A stretch of 64,000 bases of DNA, taken from positions 62,001-126,000 of the forward strand of contig JAJEHD010000011.1 in the NCBI GenBank assembly GCA_022819505.1. The letters run 5' to 3'. Source of the DNA: Acidimicrobiia bacterium. Its GTDB lineage: Bacteria; Actinomycetota; Acidimicrobiia; Acidimicrobiales; Aldehydirespiratoraceae. The notes below the pieces were generated by a model. It was not told where the DNA came from and ran no database searches. It worked only from the letters and a program-made list of their open reading frames with translations. Both the position numbers and the translations under genes were made by a program. This document shows, one piece after another, positions 52,727-60,622 of the stretch. Numbering within the stretch: position 1 is the stretch's first letter; every line of letters starts with the position of its first letter.

Positions 52727-53635
52727 ATGGGCTGCTGCGACGGGCGGGCAGTGGTCGTCACCGGAGCGGGCCGGGGGCTGGGCCGGGCCCATGCCCTCGC
52801 CTTCGCAGCCGAGGGCGCCCACGTGCTGGTCAACGACCTCGGCGCTGAGGGCGACGGCTCGCAGCCCGGCTCCGACGACGCCGCCACCGCAGTTGCGGAG
52901 GAGATCAATGCCGCTGGCGGCTCAGCGGCCGTCAACCACGCCGACGTGGCCGACTGGGATCAAGCCGGGGCTATGGTGGCCCAGGCCATCGACACCTGGG
53001 GCCGTCTCGACACGCTGGTGTGCAACGCCGGGTTCCTGCGCGACCGGATGCTGGTCAACATGAGCGAGCAGGAATGGGACGCCGTGGTGCGGGTCCATCT
53101 GAAGGGCCATTTCGCGCCGGCCCGCCACGCGGTGGGCCACTGGCGGGAGCGGCAGAAGACGTCCGGCGAGCCCCCGGTCGCCCGGATCGTCAACACGTCG
53201 TCGGGAGCGGGCCTGATGGGATCCATCGGTCAGGGCAACTACGTCGCGGCCAAGGGCGCCATCGCGTCGCTGACCATCCAGCAGGCCGCGGAGTGGGGGC
53301 GCTACGGCGTTCTCGCCAACGCGATCGCGCCCGACGCCCGCACCCGGATGACGGCGGTCATCCCCGACTACCCGGCGGCGCCCGCCGACGGATGGGACCC
53401 GAAGGCCCCTGAGAACGTCTCCCCGCTGGTCGTGTGGCTCGGCAGCGCGGCCTGCGACGTGACCGGCAGGGTGTTCGAGTGCACCGCAGGCCAGCTCAAT
53501 GTGTGCGACGGATGGCAGCACGGGCCGGTCGTGTCGGTGGGCGAGCGGCCGATGACGGTCGCCGAGGCAGGCGACCTGGCCCGCCGCTCGGTGGGGGCTG
53601 AGCAGCCTCCCGCACCCGTCTACGGCACCGGTTAA
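52727..53635 (+). CDS. SDR-family oxidoreductase (3-hydroxyacyl-CoA dehydrogenase/17-beta-HSD4-like)
   Basis: A 302-residue extended SDR. The cofactor loop is TGAGRGLGRAH (12-22), NDLGAEGDGSQ after the second strand is typical of 17-beta-HSD4-like 3-hydroxyacyl-CoA dehydrogenases, and the active site is in NTSSGAG and NYVAAKGA. It is followed by an AT-richer spacer and an acyl-CoA ligase, fitting an acyl-CoA degradation role. Confidence 0.87.
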   Translation: MGCCDGRAVVVTGAGRGLGRAHALAFAAEGAHVLVNDLGAEGDGSQPGSDDAATAVAEEINAAGGSAAVNHADVADWDQAGAMVAQAIDTWGRLDTLVCNAGFLRDRMLVNMSEQEWDAVVRVHLKGHFAPARHAVGHWRERQKTSGEPPVARIVNTSSGAGLMGSIGQGNYVAAKGAIASLTIQQAAEWGRYGVLANAIAPDARTRMTAVIPDYPAAPADGWDPKAPENVSPLVVWLGSAACDVTGRVFECTAGQLNVCDGWQHGPVVSVGERPMTVAEAGDLARRSVGAEQPPAPVYGTG

Positions 53636-53678
53636 CCGGGATTCAACCCAGTCTTCCAGAAATATTCAGAAAAAATCT

Positions 53679-53717
53679 TGACAAGAATGTGACAAACCCG
53701 TGACGATGGTGTAACCT
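53679..53717 (+). promoter_or_regulatory. Promoter with three 11-bp-phased TGAC repeats
   Basis: In an AT-rich island, TGAC occurs at 53679, 53690 and 53701, exactly 11 bp apart (TGACAAGAATG, TGACAAACCCG, TGACGATGGTG). GTGACA at 53689-53694 and TAACCT at 53712-53717 are 17 bp apart, a sigma-70-type pair. The phased repeats resemble binding sites of OmpR/PhoB-type regulators and would overlap the -35 region. Confidence 0.5.
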
Positions 53718-53791
53718 GCTTGTCAGGAACCGGGTCTGAAGAACAGGATTCGACAGAACCGGATCCGCAATCCCCCCCTCCAGGGACCGTG

Positions 53792-53823
53792 CGGAGCCCG
53801 CCAGTTGCAGCTGGCGGGCTCCG
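53792..53823 (+). terminator. Perfect 13-bp GC-rich hairpin
   Basis: CGGAGCCCGCCAG pairs perfectly with CTGGCGGGCTCCG around the six-base loop TTGCAG. No T-run follows. It lies after the candidate promoter at 53689-53717 and before the ligase start, so it may be an attenuator or a leader structure. Confidence 0.5.
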
Positions 53824-53851
53824 GCGCGTTGCAGCTAGCGGGCTCCGGCGC
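53804..53851 (+). repeat. Tandem 24-bp direct repeat
   Basis: The unit GTTGCAGCTGGCGGGCTCCG plus GCGC is repeated once with a single G-to-A change (53804-53827 and 53828-53851). The first copy includes the 3' arm of the hairpin, so the second copy offers an alternative pairing partner for its 5' arm. Confidence 0.7.
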
Positions 53852-53879
53852 GTCTGGTCTGGCCGGCTGCGGCGGGTTG

Positions 53880-53885
53880 TACGCT
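53880..53885 (+). promoter_or_regulatory. -10 box TACGCT next to the ligase start
   Basis: TACGCT ends six bases before the ATG at 53892, with no Shine-Dalgarno, so a leaderless transcript is possible in addition to one from the upstream promoter. Confidence 0.35.
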
Positions 53886-53891
53886 CCGGCT

Positions 53892-55517
53892 ATGAGCAGT
53901 CCCATCGTCGACGCCCAGACGTTCTGGGAGTTGCTTGAGAGACGGGTGGCGGCCACGCCCGACCGCATGATGCTGGTGGATGAGACCGGCCGGGTCCTGA
54001 CCTTCTCCGGATTCAAGGATCAGGCCGAGCGGGTGGCGGCGGGTTTGATGGCCATGGGCGTCACCGAGGGCACACCGGTGACGTGGGTGCTGCCGACCCG
54101 CATCGAGACGGTGCTGCTGAGCTTCGCCCTCAGCCGGCTCGGGGCGGTCCAGAACCCGATCATCCACATCTACCGCAAGCGGGAGATCGAGTTCTGCGTC
54201 CGCCAGACCGGAGCGAAGCTAATCGTGCATCCCGGAGCGTGGGCAGGATTCGACTACGGCGCCATGGTCGGCGAAATAGTCGCCCAACTCGGCCACCCCT
54301 GCCGGACGCTGACCGGCTACGACACCCTGCCCGAGGGCGATCCCGCCACCCTGCCTCCCCCTCCCGATGCTGGAGACGCTGGCAGCGTTCGCTGGCTGTA
54401 CTACACCTCGGGGACCACCTCCGATCCCAAGGGCGTCAAGCACACGGACGGGTCGCTCATCGCCGGCGGGATAGGGCTGGCGCGGGCCCTCGACATGAGC
54501 GGCGACGACGTCGGGTCCATCGCCTTCCCCTACGCCCACATCGGGGGACCCGACTACATCGTCACGATGCTCTCGTCCGGATTCGGCGCCGTGCTCGTCG
54601 AGCGCTTCGACCCGGCCGCCTCCGTCGCCACCTACGCCCGGCGCGGCGTGACCATGGCCGGCGGATCAACGGTCTTCTACCAGATGTTCCTGGAGGAGGA
54701 TCGCAAGTCGCGCGAGGCCACCGGCCGCCCGGCCATGCCTGCACTGAGGGTGCTGTCGGGCGGCGGCGCCCCCAAGCCGCCGGAGATCTACTTCCAGGTC
54801 AAGGAGCAGATGGGCATTCCGGTGGCCCACGGCTACGGGATGACCGAGTGCCCGATGATCTCGCAGGGCTCGCCCCGCGACACCGCCGACCAGCTCGCGC
54901 ACACCGACGGCCGCCCGGTACACGGCTGCGAGGTGTCGATCGTGGCGATCGCCGCCGACGGCGGGGAGGCACCGGCCCCGAGAGGGGTGCAGGGCGAGGT
55001 GCGGGTGCGGGGGCCGATGCTGTTCGCGGGCTACACCGACTCCAGCCTCGACGAGCAGGCCTTCGACACGCGAGGCCGATTCCGCACCGGCGACCTCGGA
55101 GTCCTGCGGCCCGACGGGCACCTGATCCTCACCGGGCGGGTGAAGGACATCATCATCCGCAAGGGCGAGAACATCTCGGCCAAGGAGATCGAGGACGTGC
55201 TCTACGCCCACGACAAGGTGGCGGCGGCCGCGGTGATCGGCCTGTCCGACCCCGAACGGGGCGAGAGGGTCTGCGCGGTGGTCGAGACCGCCCCCGGCTC
55301 CGAGGATCTGACCTTCGACGAGATGGTCGAGGCCTGCGTCGACGCCGGTCTGGCCCGCCAGAAGGTCCCCGAGCAGCTAGAGATACACCCCGCCCCACTG
55401 CCTCGCAACGCCACCCTCAAGATCCTCAAGCACAAGTTGCGAGAGCTCTACGAGGCCAGACGACCGGTCAACTTGACCGCACGAGAGGTCTACATAGCCC
55501 GACAGGAAGATGACTGA
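53892..55517 (+). CDS. Acyl-CoA ligase (AMP-binding family)
   Basis: A 541-residue ANL-superfamily ligase that activates a carboxylic acid to its CoA thioester through an acyl-AMP. Motifs: P-loop YYTSGTTSDPKG (170-181), YGMTECPM, GDLGVLRPDGHLILTGRVKDIIIRKGENIS and the catalytic lysine in LPRNATLKILK near the end. The ATG at 53892 begins the family homology; a longer form from about 53805 would add only a low-complexity Gly/Ala/Ser segment encoded by the 24-bp repeat. The pattern recalls cyclohexanecarboxylate or medium-chain acid ligases. Confidence 0.9.
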   Translation: MSSPIVDAQTFWELLERRVAATPDRMMLVDETGRVLTFSGFKDQAERVAAGLMAMGVTEGTPVTWVLPTRIETVLLSFALSRLGAVQNPIIHIYRKREIEFCVRQTGAKLIVHPGAWAGFDYGAMVGEIVAQLGHPCRTLTGYDTLPEGDPATLPPPPDAGDAGSVRWLYYTSGTTSDPKGVKHTDGSLIAGGIGLARALDMSGDDVGSIAFPYAHIGGPDYIVTMLSSGFGAVLVERFDPAASVATYARRGVTMAGGSTVFYQMFLEEDRKSREATGRPAMPALRVLSGGGAPKPPEIYFQVKEQMGIPVAHGYGMTECPMISQGSPRDTADQLAHTDGRPVHGCEVSIVAIAADGGEAPAPRGVQGEVRVRGPMLFAGYTDSSLDEQAFDTRGRFRTGDLGVLRPDGHLILTGRVKDIIIRKGENISAKEIEDVLYAHDKVAAAAVIGLSDPERGERVCAVVETAPGSEDLTFDEMVEACVDAGLARQKVPEQLEIHPAPLPRNATLKILKHKLRELYEARRPVNLTAREVYIARQEDD

Positions 55518-55527
55518 GACGAGACCC

Positions 55528-55902
55528 ATGGCTGAGATCACCATCTATCACAACAAGCATTGAAACTCCTCCAAGAATGCCGTGGCGGTCGCCACGGACG
55601 CAGGTGCCGACGTCGACGTGGTGCTCTACATGTCCGAGCGCCCCGACCGTGACACCCTCACCGGGATCATCGAACGGCTCGAGGACCCGGTGGAGAACCT
55701 GGTTCGCAAGGACTCGCAGTTCTCCAAGCTCGGGCTCGATCCCGACGACTACGCGGGAAACGCCGACGCGGTGGTGGACGTGTTGCTGAGGTACCCGAGG
55801 CTCATGCAGCGCCCGGTGCTGGTGCGAGGCGACCGGGCCATCATCGGGCGGCCCCTCGGCGAGACCAAGGCCAAGGACCGCCTGGCCGATTTCCTCTCCT
55901 GA
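55528..55902 (+). CDS. ArsC-family selenoprotein: TGA at 55561 read as selenocysteine (predicted)
   Basis: A 124-residue ArsC-like protein (thioredoxin fold; ArsC reduces arsenate with a catalytic cysteine). Residues 1-11 read MAEITIYHNKH, then in-frame TGA (55561-55563) at residue 12, then NSSKNAVAVATDAG. E. coli R773 ArsC has IYHNPACGTSRNT with Cys12 at this place. Downstream frame and family residues are intact: R60 in VRKDSQF, R95 in MQRPVLV and R108 in IIGRP, matching ArsC R60, R94 and R107. A SECIS-like hairpin lies 16 nt after the TGA. Without readthrough only an 11-residue peptide or a headless fragment from GTG 55582 would be made. The gene begins 10 bp after the ligase. A nonsense mutation or sequence error is the alternative. 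Confidence 0.8.
55580..55597 (+). promoter_or_regulatory. Predicted bacterial SECIS element
   Basis: CCGTGGC (55580-55586) pairs perfectly with GCCACGG (55591-55597) around the apical loop GGTC. The stem starts 16 nt after the TGA and the loop guanines are about 23 nt from it. Bacterial SECIS hairpins need a short stem, a G-containing apical loop and this distance so that SelB bound to the loop reaches the ribosome; E. coli fdhF also has a GGUC-type loop (from memory). Confidence 0.7.
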
Positions 55903-55974
55903 TCCCCCCGGCGCCGGCTCGGTTCGCTACCGTGGGCGCCGGACACTCACTCAGACTGACCAAAGGGAGAGCCG

Positions 55975-56169
55975 ATGCGCATCGTGGTGGACTTCGACCT
56001 GTGCGAGAGCAACGCCGTTTGCATGCAGATCGCGCCCGACATCTTCGAGGTGCGGGACGACGACTTCCTCTACATCCTCAACGAGACGCCCGGCGAGGCC
56101 GACCGGTCCCGCGTGGAGGAGTGCGTCCAGCGCTGCCCCAAGCAGGCCATCTCCATCGCCGAGGACTGA
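55975..56169 (+). CDS. Small ferredoxin (3Fe-4S type)
   Basis: A 64-residue ferredoxin of the kind that serves cytochromes P450 and oxygenases in Actinobacteria. Cluster cysteines are C10 and C16 (C-x5-C, with Asn13 where a 4Fe-4S protein has Cys) and C54 in CVQRCPKQAI; C50 is an additional cysteine. The start has AAAGGGAG nine bases before the ATG. A ferredoxin reductase gene follows after 56 bp. No P450 is nearby, so its partner may be the Rieske-type oxygenases or an enzyme outside the window. Confidence 0.88.
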   Translation: MRIVVDFDLCESNAVCMQIAPDIFEVRDDDFLYILNETPGEADRSRVEECVQRCPKQAISIAED

Positions 56170-56225
56170 GGGGTCCGAGCCGGCACCCCGCCGAGGATCG
56201 ACGCCCCCCGCCCGGCTAGACGCAG

Positions 56226-57428
56226 ATGACCTCCATCCCGCGCGCCGTCACCATCGTCGGGGCCTCGCTGGCCGGATTCAACGCCGCCGAGGCGCTGCGC
56301 CGCGACGGCTTCGAGGGTCCGGTCACCCTCATCGGCGCCGAGGACCACCCGCCCTATGACCGCCCGCCGCTCTCCAAGCAGGTGCTGGCCGGAGACTGGG
56401 AGCCGGATCGGGCCGCGCTCACCGACACCGAGGAACTGGCCGACGACGGGATCGAGGCCCGTTTCGGCCTGCGGGCCACCGGGTTGGACCTCAACGCCCG
56501 CGAGCTAAGCCTCCACACCGGCGAGACCGTGGCGTTCGACGGGCTCGTCATCGCCACCGGGGCCCGCTGCCGCACGATGCCGGGCACCGACGGACTCAGC
56601 GGCCTGCACGTGCTGCGGTCGCTGGACGACTGTCTCGCCCTGCGGGCCGATCTGGAGGCCGGACCGCAGCGGGTGGTGGTCGTCGGTGCGGGATTCATCG
56701 GGGCCGAGGTGGCCGCCACCGCCCGGGGCCGGGGCCTGGAGGTGACGGTGGTGGAGGCGCTGCCCACCCCGCTGGGCCGGGTGCTCGGAGACGAGATGGG
56801 CAGCGTCTGCGCCGAGGTCCACCGCGACCACGGTGTCGACCTGCGCACCGGCGTGGGGGTTGACCGGATCGAGGGCGACCACCGGGTGGAGCGGGTGGTG
56901 CTGTCGGACGGAGCTACCGTCGATGCCGATGTCGTGGTGGTCGGCATCGGCGTGATCCCCAACACCGAGTGGCTCGAGGGCTCCGGCGTGCAGATCGACG
57001 ACGGGGTGATCTGCGACGCCTCGTGCCTGGTGGCCGACCGGGTTACCGCGGCGGGCGATGTGGCCCGCTGGCCCAACCAGCTCTTCGGCGAGACCATGCG
57101 GGTCGAGCACTGGGACAACGCCGCGGCCCAGGGCGCCCACGCAGCCCGGCGGCTGCTCGACGAGGCGACCGGGCCGTTCGCGCCGGTGCCCTGGTTCTGG
57201 AGCGACCAGTACGACCGCAAGATCCAGCTGGCCGGCCGGGTGCGGCCCGACGACGAGGTCCGGGTGGTGAACGGCTCCGTCGCGGAGCGCCGCTTCGCGG
57301 CGATCTACGGGCGTGGCGGCCGCATCACCGGAGTGCTCGGATTCAACCGGCCCCGCCACGTGATGCGTTACCGGGCCCTGATCGAGCAGGGCGCCACCTT
57401 CGACGAGGCCCTAGCCGCCGAGTTCTGA
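56226..57428 (+). CDS. NAD(P)H-dependent ferredoxin reductase
   Basis: A 400-residue FAD/NAD-linked reductase of the BphA4/putidaredoxin-reductase family. FAD loop VGASLAGFNAAEALRRDG, YDRPPLSKQ, second Rossmann loop VVVGAGFIGAEVAATARGRG with E after the next strand, AAGDVARWPN (FAD), and a C-terminal reductase domain with WSDQYDRKIQLAG. It would pass electrons from NAD(P)H to the ferredoxin encoded just upstream. Confidence 0.92.
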   Translation: MTSIPRAVTIVGASLAGFNAAEALRRDGFEGPVTLIGAEDHPPYDRPPLSKQVLAGDWEPDRAALTDTEELADDGIEARFGLRATGLDLNARELSLHTGETVAFDGLVIATGARCRTMPGTDGLSGLHVLRSLDDCLALRADLEAGPQRVVVVGAGFIGAEVAATARGRGLEVTVVEALPTPLGRVLGDEMGSVCAEVHRDHGVDLRTGVGVDRIEGDHRVERVVLSDGATVDADVVVVGIGVIPNTEWLEGSGVQIDDGVICDASCLVADRVTAAGDVARWPNQLFGETMRVEHWDNAAAQGAHAARRLLDEATGPFAPVPWFWSDQYDRKIQLAGRVRPDDEVRVVNGSVAERRFAAIYGRGGRITGVLGFNRPRHVMRYRALIEQGATFDEALAAEF

Positions 57429-57555
57429 AACCTCCCGCCCACCGGTAGCCTGACGGAGTTCCACCGCAGGGTGGGGCGCATTTGTGCGCAGCACGCAGGC
57501 TGCGGGTCTCGCACTGCGGGCCATGCAGCAGGGTAAGAAGCCCACTGGAGAAACC

Positions 57556-57837
57556 ATGCCAACCAGCCTCCCCCCCAAGGCGGACACCATCGCATCGATG
57601 GCGGAAGCCTTCGGGCTCGCCGCAAACGACACCGGTTCACCCGAGGTCCAGGTCGCGCTGTTGTCCGACCGCATCAACCATCTCACCGAGCACCTGAGGG
57701 TCCACAAGAAGGACCACCACAGCCGGAGGGGTCTGTTGATGCTGGTGGGCCGGCGCAGGAGGCTGCTCGACTACGTGAAGGAGAACGACGTCGAGCGGTA
57801 TCGGGCGTTGATCGCCCATCTCGGTCTGCGACGCTGA
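57556..57837 (+). CDS. rpsO: 30S ribosomal protein S15
   Basis: A 93-residue S15, nearly complete in its conserved core [24 protein letters not shown] and [21 protein letters not shown], ending LIAHLGLRR. The ATG at 57556 with GGAG five bases upstream gives the normal length; a GTG at 57484 would add 24 non-conserved residues. The 127-bp leader before it may hold promoter elements. It is followed by pnp, the widely conserved order. Confidence 0.97.
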   Translation: MPTSLPPKADTIASMAEAFGLAANDTGSPEVQVALLSDRINHLTEHLRVHKKDHHSRRGLLMLVGRRRRLLDYVKENDVERYRALIAHLGLRR

Positions 57838-57844
57838 GCACTAC

Positions 57845-57866
57845 GGGGCGGCCGCTGCGCCGCCCC
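57845..57866 (+). terminator. Hairpin immediately after rpsO
   Basis: GGGGCGGC / GCCGCCCC (8 bp, loop CGCTGC) begins seven bases after the rpsO stop. There is no T-run; it may be a partial terminator or protect the rpsO mRNA end after processing. Confidence 0.55.
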
Positions 57867-57932
57867 TCCGGCTGCCGGCGCCGGTCGCGGCGCTGACGGG
57901 CCGGCGACGATCCCAGTGACAATCAAACCAGC

Positions 57933-58019
57933 GGCACGGCCACTCCGGTGCCAGTCGTATCGGCCTCGCCCCTTAGCGGCGGCGGGACCGATACGACTGG
58001 GAACTGGCGGGGCCGTGCC
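57933..58019 (+). promoter_or_regulatory. Long structured leader of pnp (possible RNase III/PNPase autoregulation)
   Basis: Two nested perfect inverted repeats flank each other: GGCACGGCC (57933-57941) with GGCCGTGCC (58011-58019), and CCAGTCGTATCGG (57951-57963) with CCGATACGACTGG (57988-58000). The resulting stem ends 41 bases before the pnp ATG. In E. coli and Streptomyces the rpsO-pnp spacer forms a hairpin cut by RNase III, which lets PNPase destabilise its own mRNA; this leader looks equivalent (inference). Confidence 0.7.
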
Positions 58020-58060
58020 CGAGATCGGGCCCCGGGACGGGGTCCGCAAGGAGTAATTCC

Positions 58061-60616
58061 ATGGCCGATGCCATTTCCGTCACGGGCGCATTCACGCGCG
58101 CCGACGGCAAGGACGCCACCTTCGAGACGGGCCAGCTGGCCCCGCTCGCGGGCGGCTCCGTCACCGCCCGCATGGGCGACACAGTGGTGCTCGTCACCGC
58201 TACCGGTGCCAAGTCCGCCCGGGAGGGCGCCGACTTCTTCCCGCTCACCGTCGACGTGGAGGAGCGGATGTACGCCGCGGGCCGCATTCCGGGCTCGTTC
58301 TTCCGGCGCGAGGCCCGCGCCGGCGAGCAGGCCATCCTGACGTGCCGGCTCGTCGACCGCCCGCTGCGCCCCAGCTTCCCCGACGGCTTCCGCAACGAGG
58401 TCCACGTCGTGGCCACCGTGCTCGGCGCCGACCAGTCCCACCCCTACGACATCATCGCGCTCAACGCAGCCTCGCTGGCGCTGTGCATCTCTCCGATCCC
58501 CTTCGACGGGCCGATCGGCGCGGTGCGGCTGGCGTGGTCGTCGTCGGGTGAGTGGGTGCCGTTCCCAACCTACGAGGAGGGCGAGAACTCAGCCTTCGAG
58601 ATGGTAGTGGCCGGCCGGCTCGCCGATGACGACGTGGCCGTCATGATGGTCGAGGCCGGGGGAACCTCCACCACCTGGGAGCTGTACCAGGACGGTACGC
58701 CGAAGGTGGACGAGGACGTGCTCGCCGGTGGCCTCGAAGCGGCCAAGACCTGGATCCGCGAGATGATCGAGCTGCAGCAGCAGATGATCGACGCGGTCGG
58801 CGCGGTGGAGAAGATGGATCCGCCGCTGGCTCTCGACCACAGCGACGAGATCCTCGCAGCGGTGCGCGAGAGCGCAACCGATCGCATCGCGGCCACCCAG
58901 CAGATCGCCGACAAGACCGAGCGCCAGGAGGCTGAGGCCGCCCTGGCCGGCCAGGTGATCGCCGAGCTAGAGGTGCGCTTCGGCGACGACCCGGCTACCG
59001 CCAAGCAGATCAGCAGCGCCATCCGGGCCGTCACCAAGCAGGCCGTGCGCAGCCGGATCGTCGCTGAGGGCATCCGCATCGACGGGCGCTCCCCGAACCA
59101 GCTGCGGCCCCTGATGAGCCGGGTCGGGGTAGTCCCCACCGCTCACGGCTCCGGGCTGTTCCAGCGGGGCGAGACCCAGGTGCTCAACTTCACGACGCTG
59201 GGCATCGGCCGCAGCGACATGCTGATAGACGACCTGTCGCCGACCGAGAAGAAGCGCTACTTCCACCACTACAACTTCCCGCCGTTCTGCACCGGCGAGA
59301 CCGGGTTCATGCGGGGGCCCAAGCGTCGGGAGATCGGTCACGGGGCGCTGGCGGAACGGGCCGTGTTCCCGGTGGTCCCGGGATTCGACGAGTGGCCCTA
59401 CACGGTGCGCACCGTCTCGGAGGTACTGGCCTCGAACGGGTCGAGCTCGATGGCGTCGGTGTGCGGGTCCACGCTGTCGCTGATGGACGCGGGCGTGCCG
59501 ATCAAGGCGCCGGTGGCCGGCGTGGCCATGGGCCTCGTGCACGCCGACGGCGCCTGGGTGACGCTCACCGACATCCTCGGCGCCGAGGACGCCTTCGGTG
59601 ACATGGACTTCAAGGTGGCGGGCACCACCGACTTCATCACCGCGCTGCAGCTCGACACCAAGATCGCGGGCATCCCGGCGTCGGTGCTGGCCGACGCGCT
59701 GCGACAGGCACGCGAGGCTCGCCTCGACATCCTCGACGTGATGGCCGAGACCATCATGGAGCCCCGGCCCGACGTGCGCGACACCGCCCCGAAGATCTCC
59801 AGCTTCGAGATTCCCGTCGAGAAGATCGGAGAGGTGATCGGCCCCAAGGGCAAGGTGATCAACGCCATCCAGGCCGAGACCGGAGCCGACATCAGCGTCG
59901 ACGACGACGGCGCCGTCGGCCTCGTGGCCATCGCCTCCACCGACCGGGGCGCGGTGCTCGAGGCCGAGCGCCAGATCAAGCTCATCCTGGATCCGCCCAC
60001 CGCCGACGTGGGCGCCACCTACCGAGGCCGGGTGGTGAACATCACCAAGTTCGGGGCGTTCGTGAACATACTCCCCGGCCGCGATGGGCTGGTGCACATC
60101 TCCAAGCTGGGGGGAGGCAGGCGCATCGACAGGGTCGAGGACGTGCTGGAGCTCGGCGAGGAGATCGAGGTGGTCGTGGAGGACGTCGACCCCAACGGCA
60201 AGATCTCGCTGATTCCCAAGACCGACGGCGCCGACGGCGCCGGGGCGCCCTCGGTCCGATCGGAGCACCGCCGCGGCGAGGGCGGTGGCCGTCCGGAGCG
60301 GCGCCGGGGCCCCGATCGCGGCGATACGGACCGCTCATCCGGACGCTCCGACCGCAACGGCGGCTCCGGCCGCGGCGAACGTGCTGGGTCAGACTTCCGT
60401 CGGTCCGACGACGGCCGCGGCGACCGTCGGGACTCTGAGCCCCGGCGCGACGACCGCGGCTCCGGCCGCGTCCGCCAGCCGGCCGCGGCCGCGGGCGCGA
60501 GGCAGGTCTCGTTCGAGGACTCCTTCGACCAGGAACTGGAGAAGGAGTTCGGAGACCTGGGTCCGGATCCCCGAGCCCGGCGAGCCGGTCGCCGGGGACC
60601 TCGCGGCCCTCGCTAG
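58061..60616 (+). CDS. pnp: Polynucleotide phosphorylase with RG-rich tail
   Basis: An 851-residue PNPase, the 3'-5' phosphorolytic exoribonuclease. Two RNase PH domains (about 10-240 and 330-575), the KH domain IGEVIGPKGKVINAIQAETGADI (from about 585) and the S1 domain (about 648-715, GRVVNITKFGAFVNI) are in normal order. Residues about 725-851 form an Arg/Gly/Asp-rich disordered tail not found in the 711-residue E. coli enzyme. AAGGAG at 58048-58053 supports the start. Confidence 0.97.
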   Translation: MADAISVTGAFTRADGKDATFETGQLAPLAGGSVTARMGDTVVLVTATGAKSAREGADFFPLTVDVEERMYAAGRIPGSFFRREARAGEQAILTCRLVDRPLRPSFPDGFRNEVHVVATVLGADQSHPYDIIALNAASLALCISPIPFDGPIGAVRLAWSSSGEWVPFPTYEEGENSAFEMVVAGRLADDDVAVMMVEAGGTSTTWELYQDGTPKVDEDVLAGGLEAAKTWIREMIELQQQMIDAVGAVEKMDPPLALDHSDEILAAVRESATDRIAATQQIADKTERQEAEAALAGQVIAELEVRFGDDPATAKQISSAIRAVTKQAVRSRIVAEGIRIDGRSPNQLRPLMSRVGVVPTAHGSGLFQRGETQVLNFTTLGIGRSDMLIDDLSPTEKKRYFHHYNFPPFCTGETGFMRGPKRREIGHGALAERAVFPVVPGFDEWPYTVRTVSEVLASNGSSSMASVCGSTLSLMDAGVPIKAPVAGVAMGLVHADGAWVTLTDILGAEDAFGDMDFKVAGTTDFITALQLDTKIAGIPASVLADALRQAREARLDILDVMAETIMEPRPDVRDTAPKISSFEIPVEKIGEVIGPKGKVINAIQAETGADISVDDDGAVGLVAIASTDRGAVLEAERQIKLILDPPTADVGATYRGRVVNITKFGAFVNILPGRDGLVHISKLGGGRRIDRVEDVLELGEEIEVVVEDVDPNGKISLIPKTDGADGAGAPSVRSEHRRGEGGGRPERRRGPDRGDTDRSSGRSDRNGGSGRGERAGSDFRRSDDGRGDRRDSEPRRDDRGSGRVRQPAAAAGARQVSFEDSFDQELEKEFGDLGPDPRARRAGRRGPRGPR

Positions 60617-60622
60617 CCGACC

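Noticed and set aside
55561..55563. TGA as an ordinary stop making the ArsC-like gene a pseudogene or a shorter protein from GTG 55582
   Set aside because: A protein starting at 55582 would lack the first beta-strand and the redox residue of the fold, while all downstream family residues are intact and a SECIS-like hairpin follows the TGA.
57484..57555. GTG start giving a longer S15
   Set aside because: The added 24 residues are not part of S15, and the ATG at 57556 has a well-placed ribosome site.
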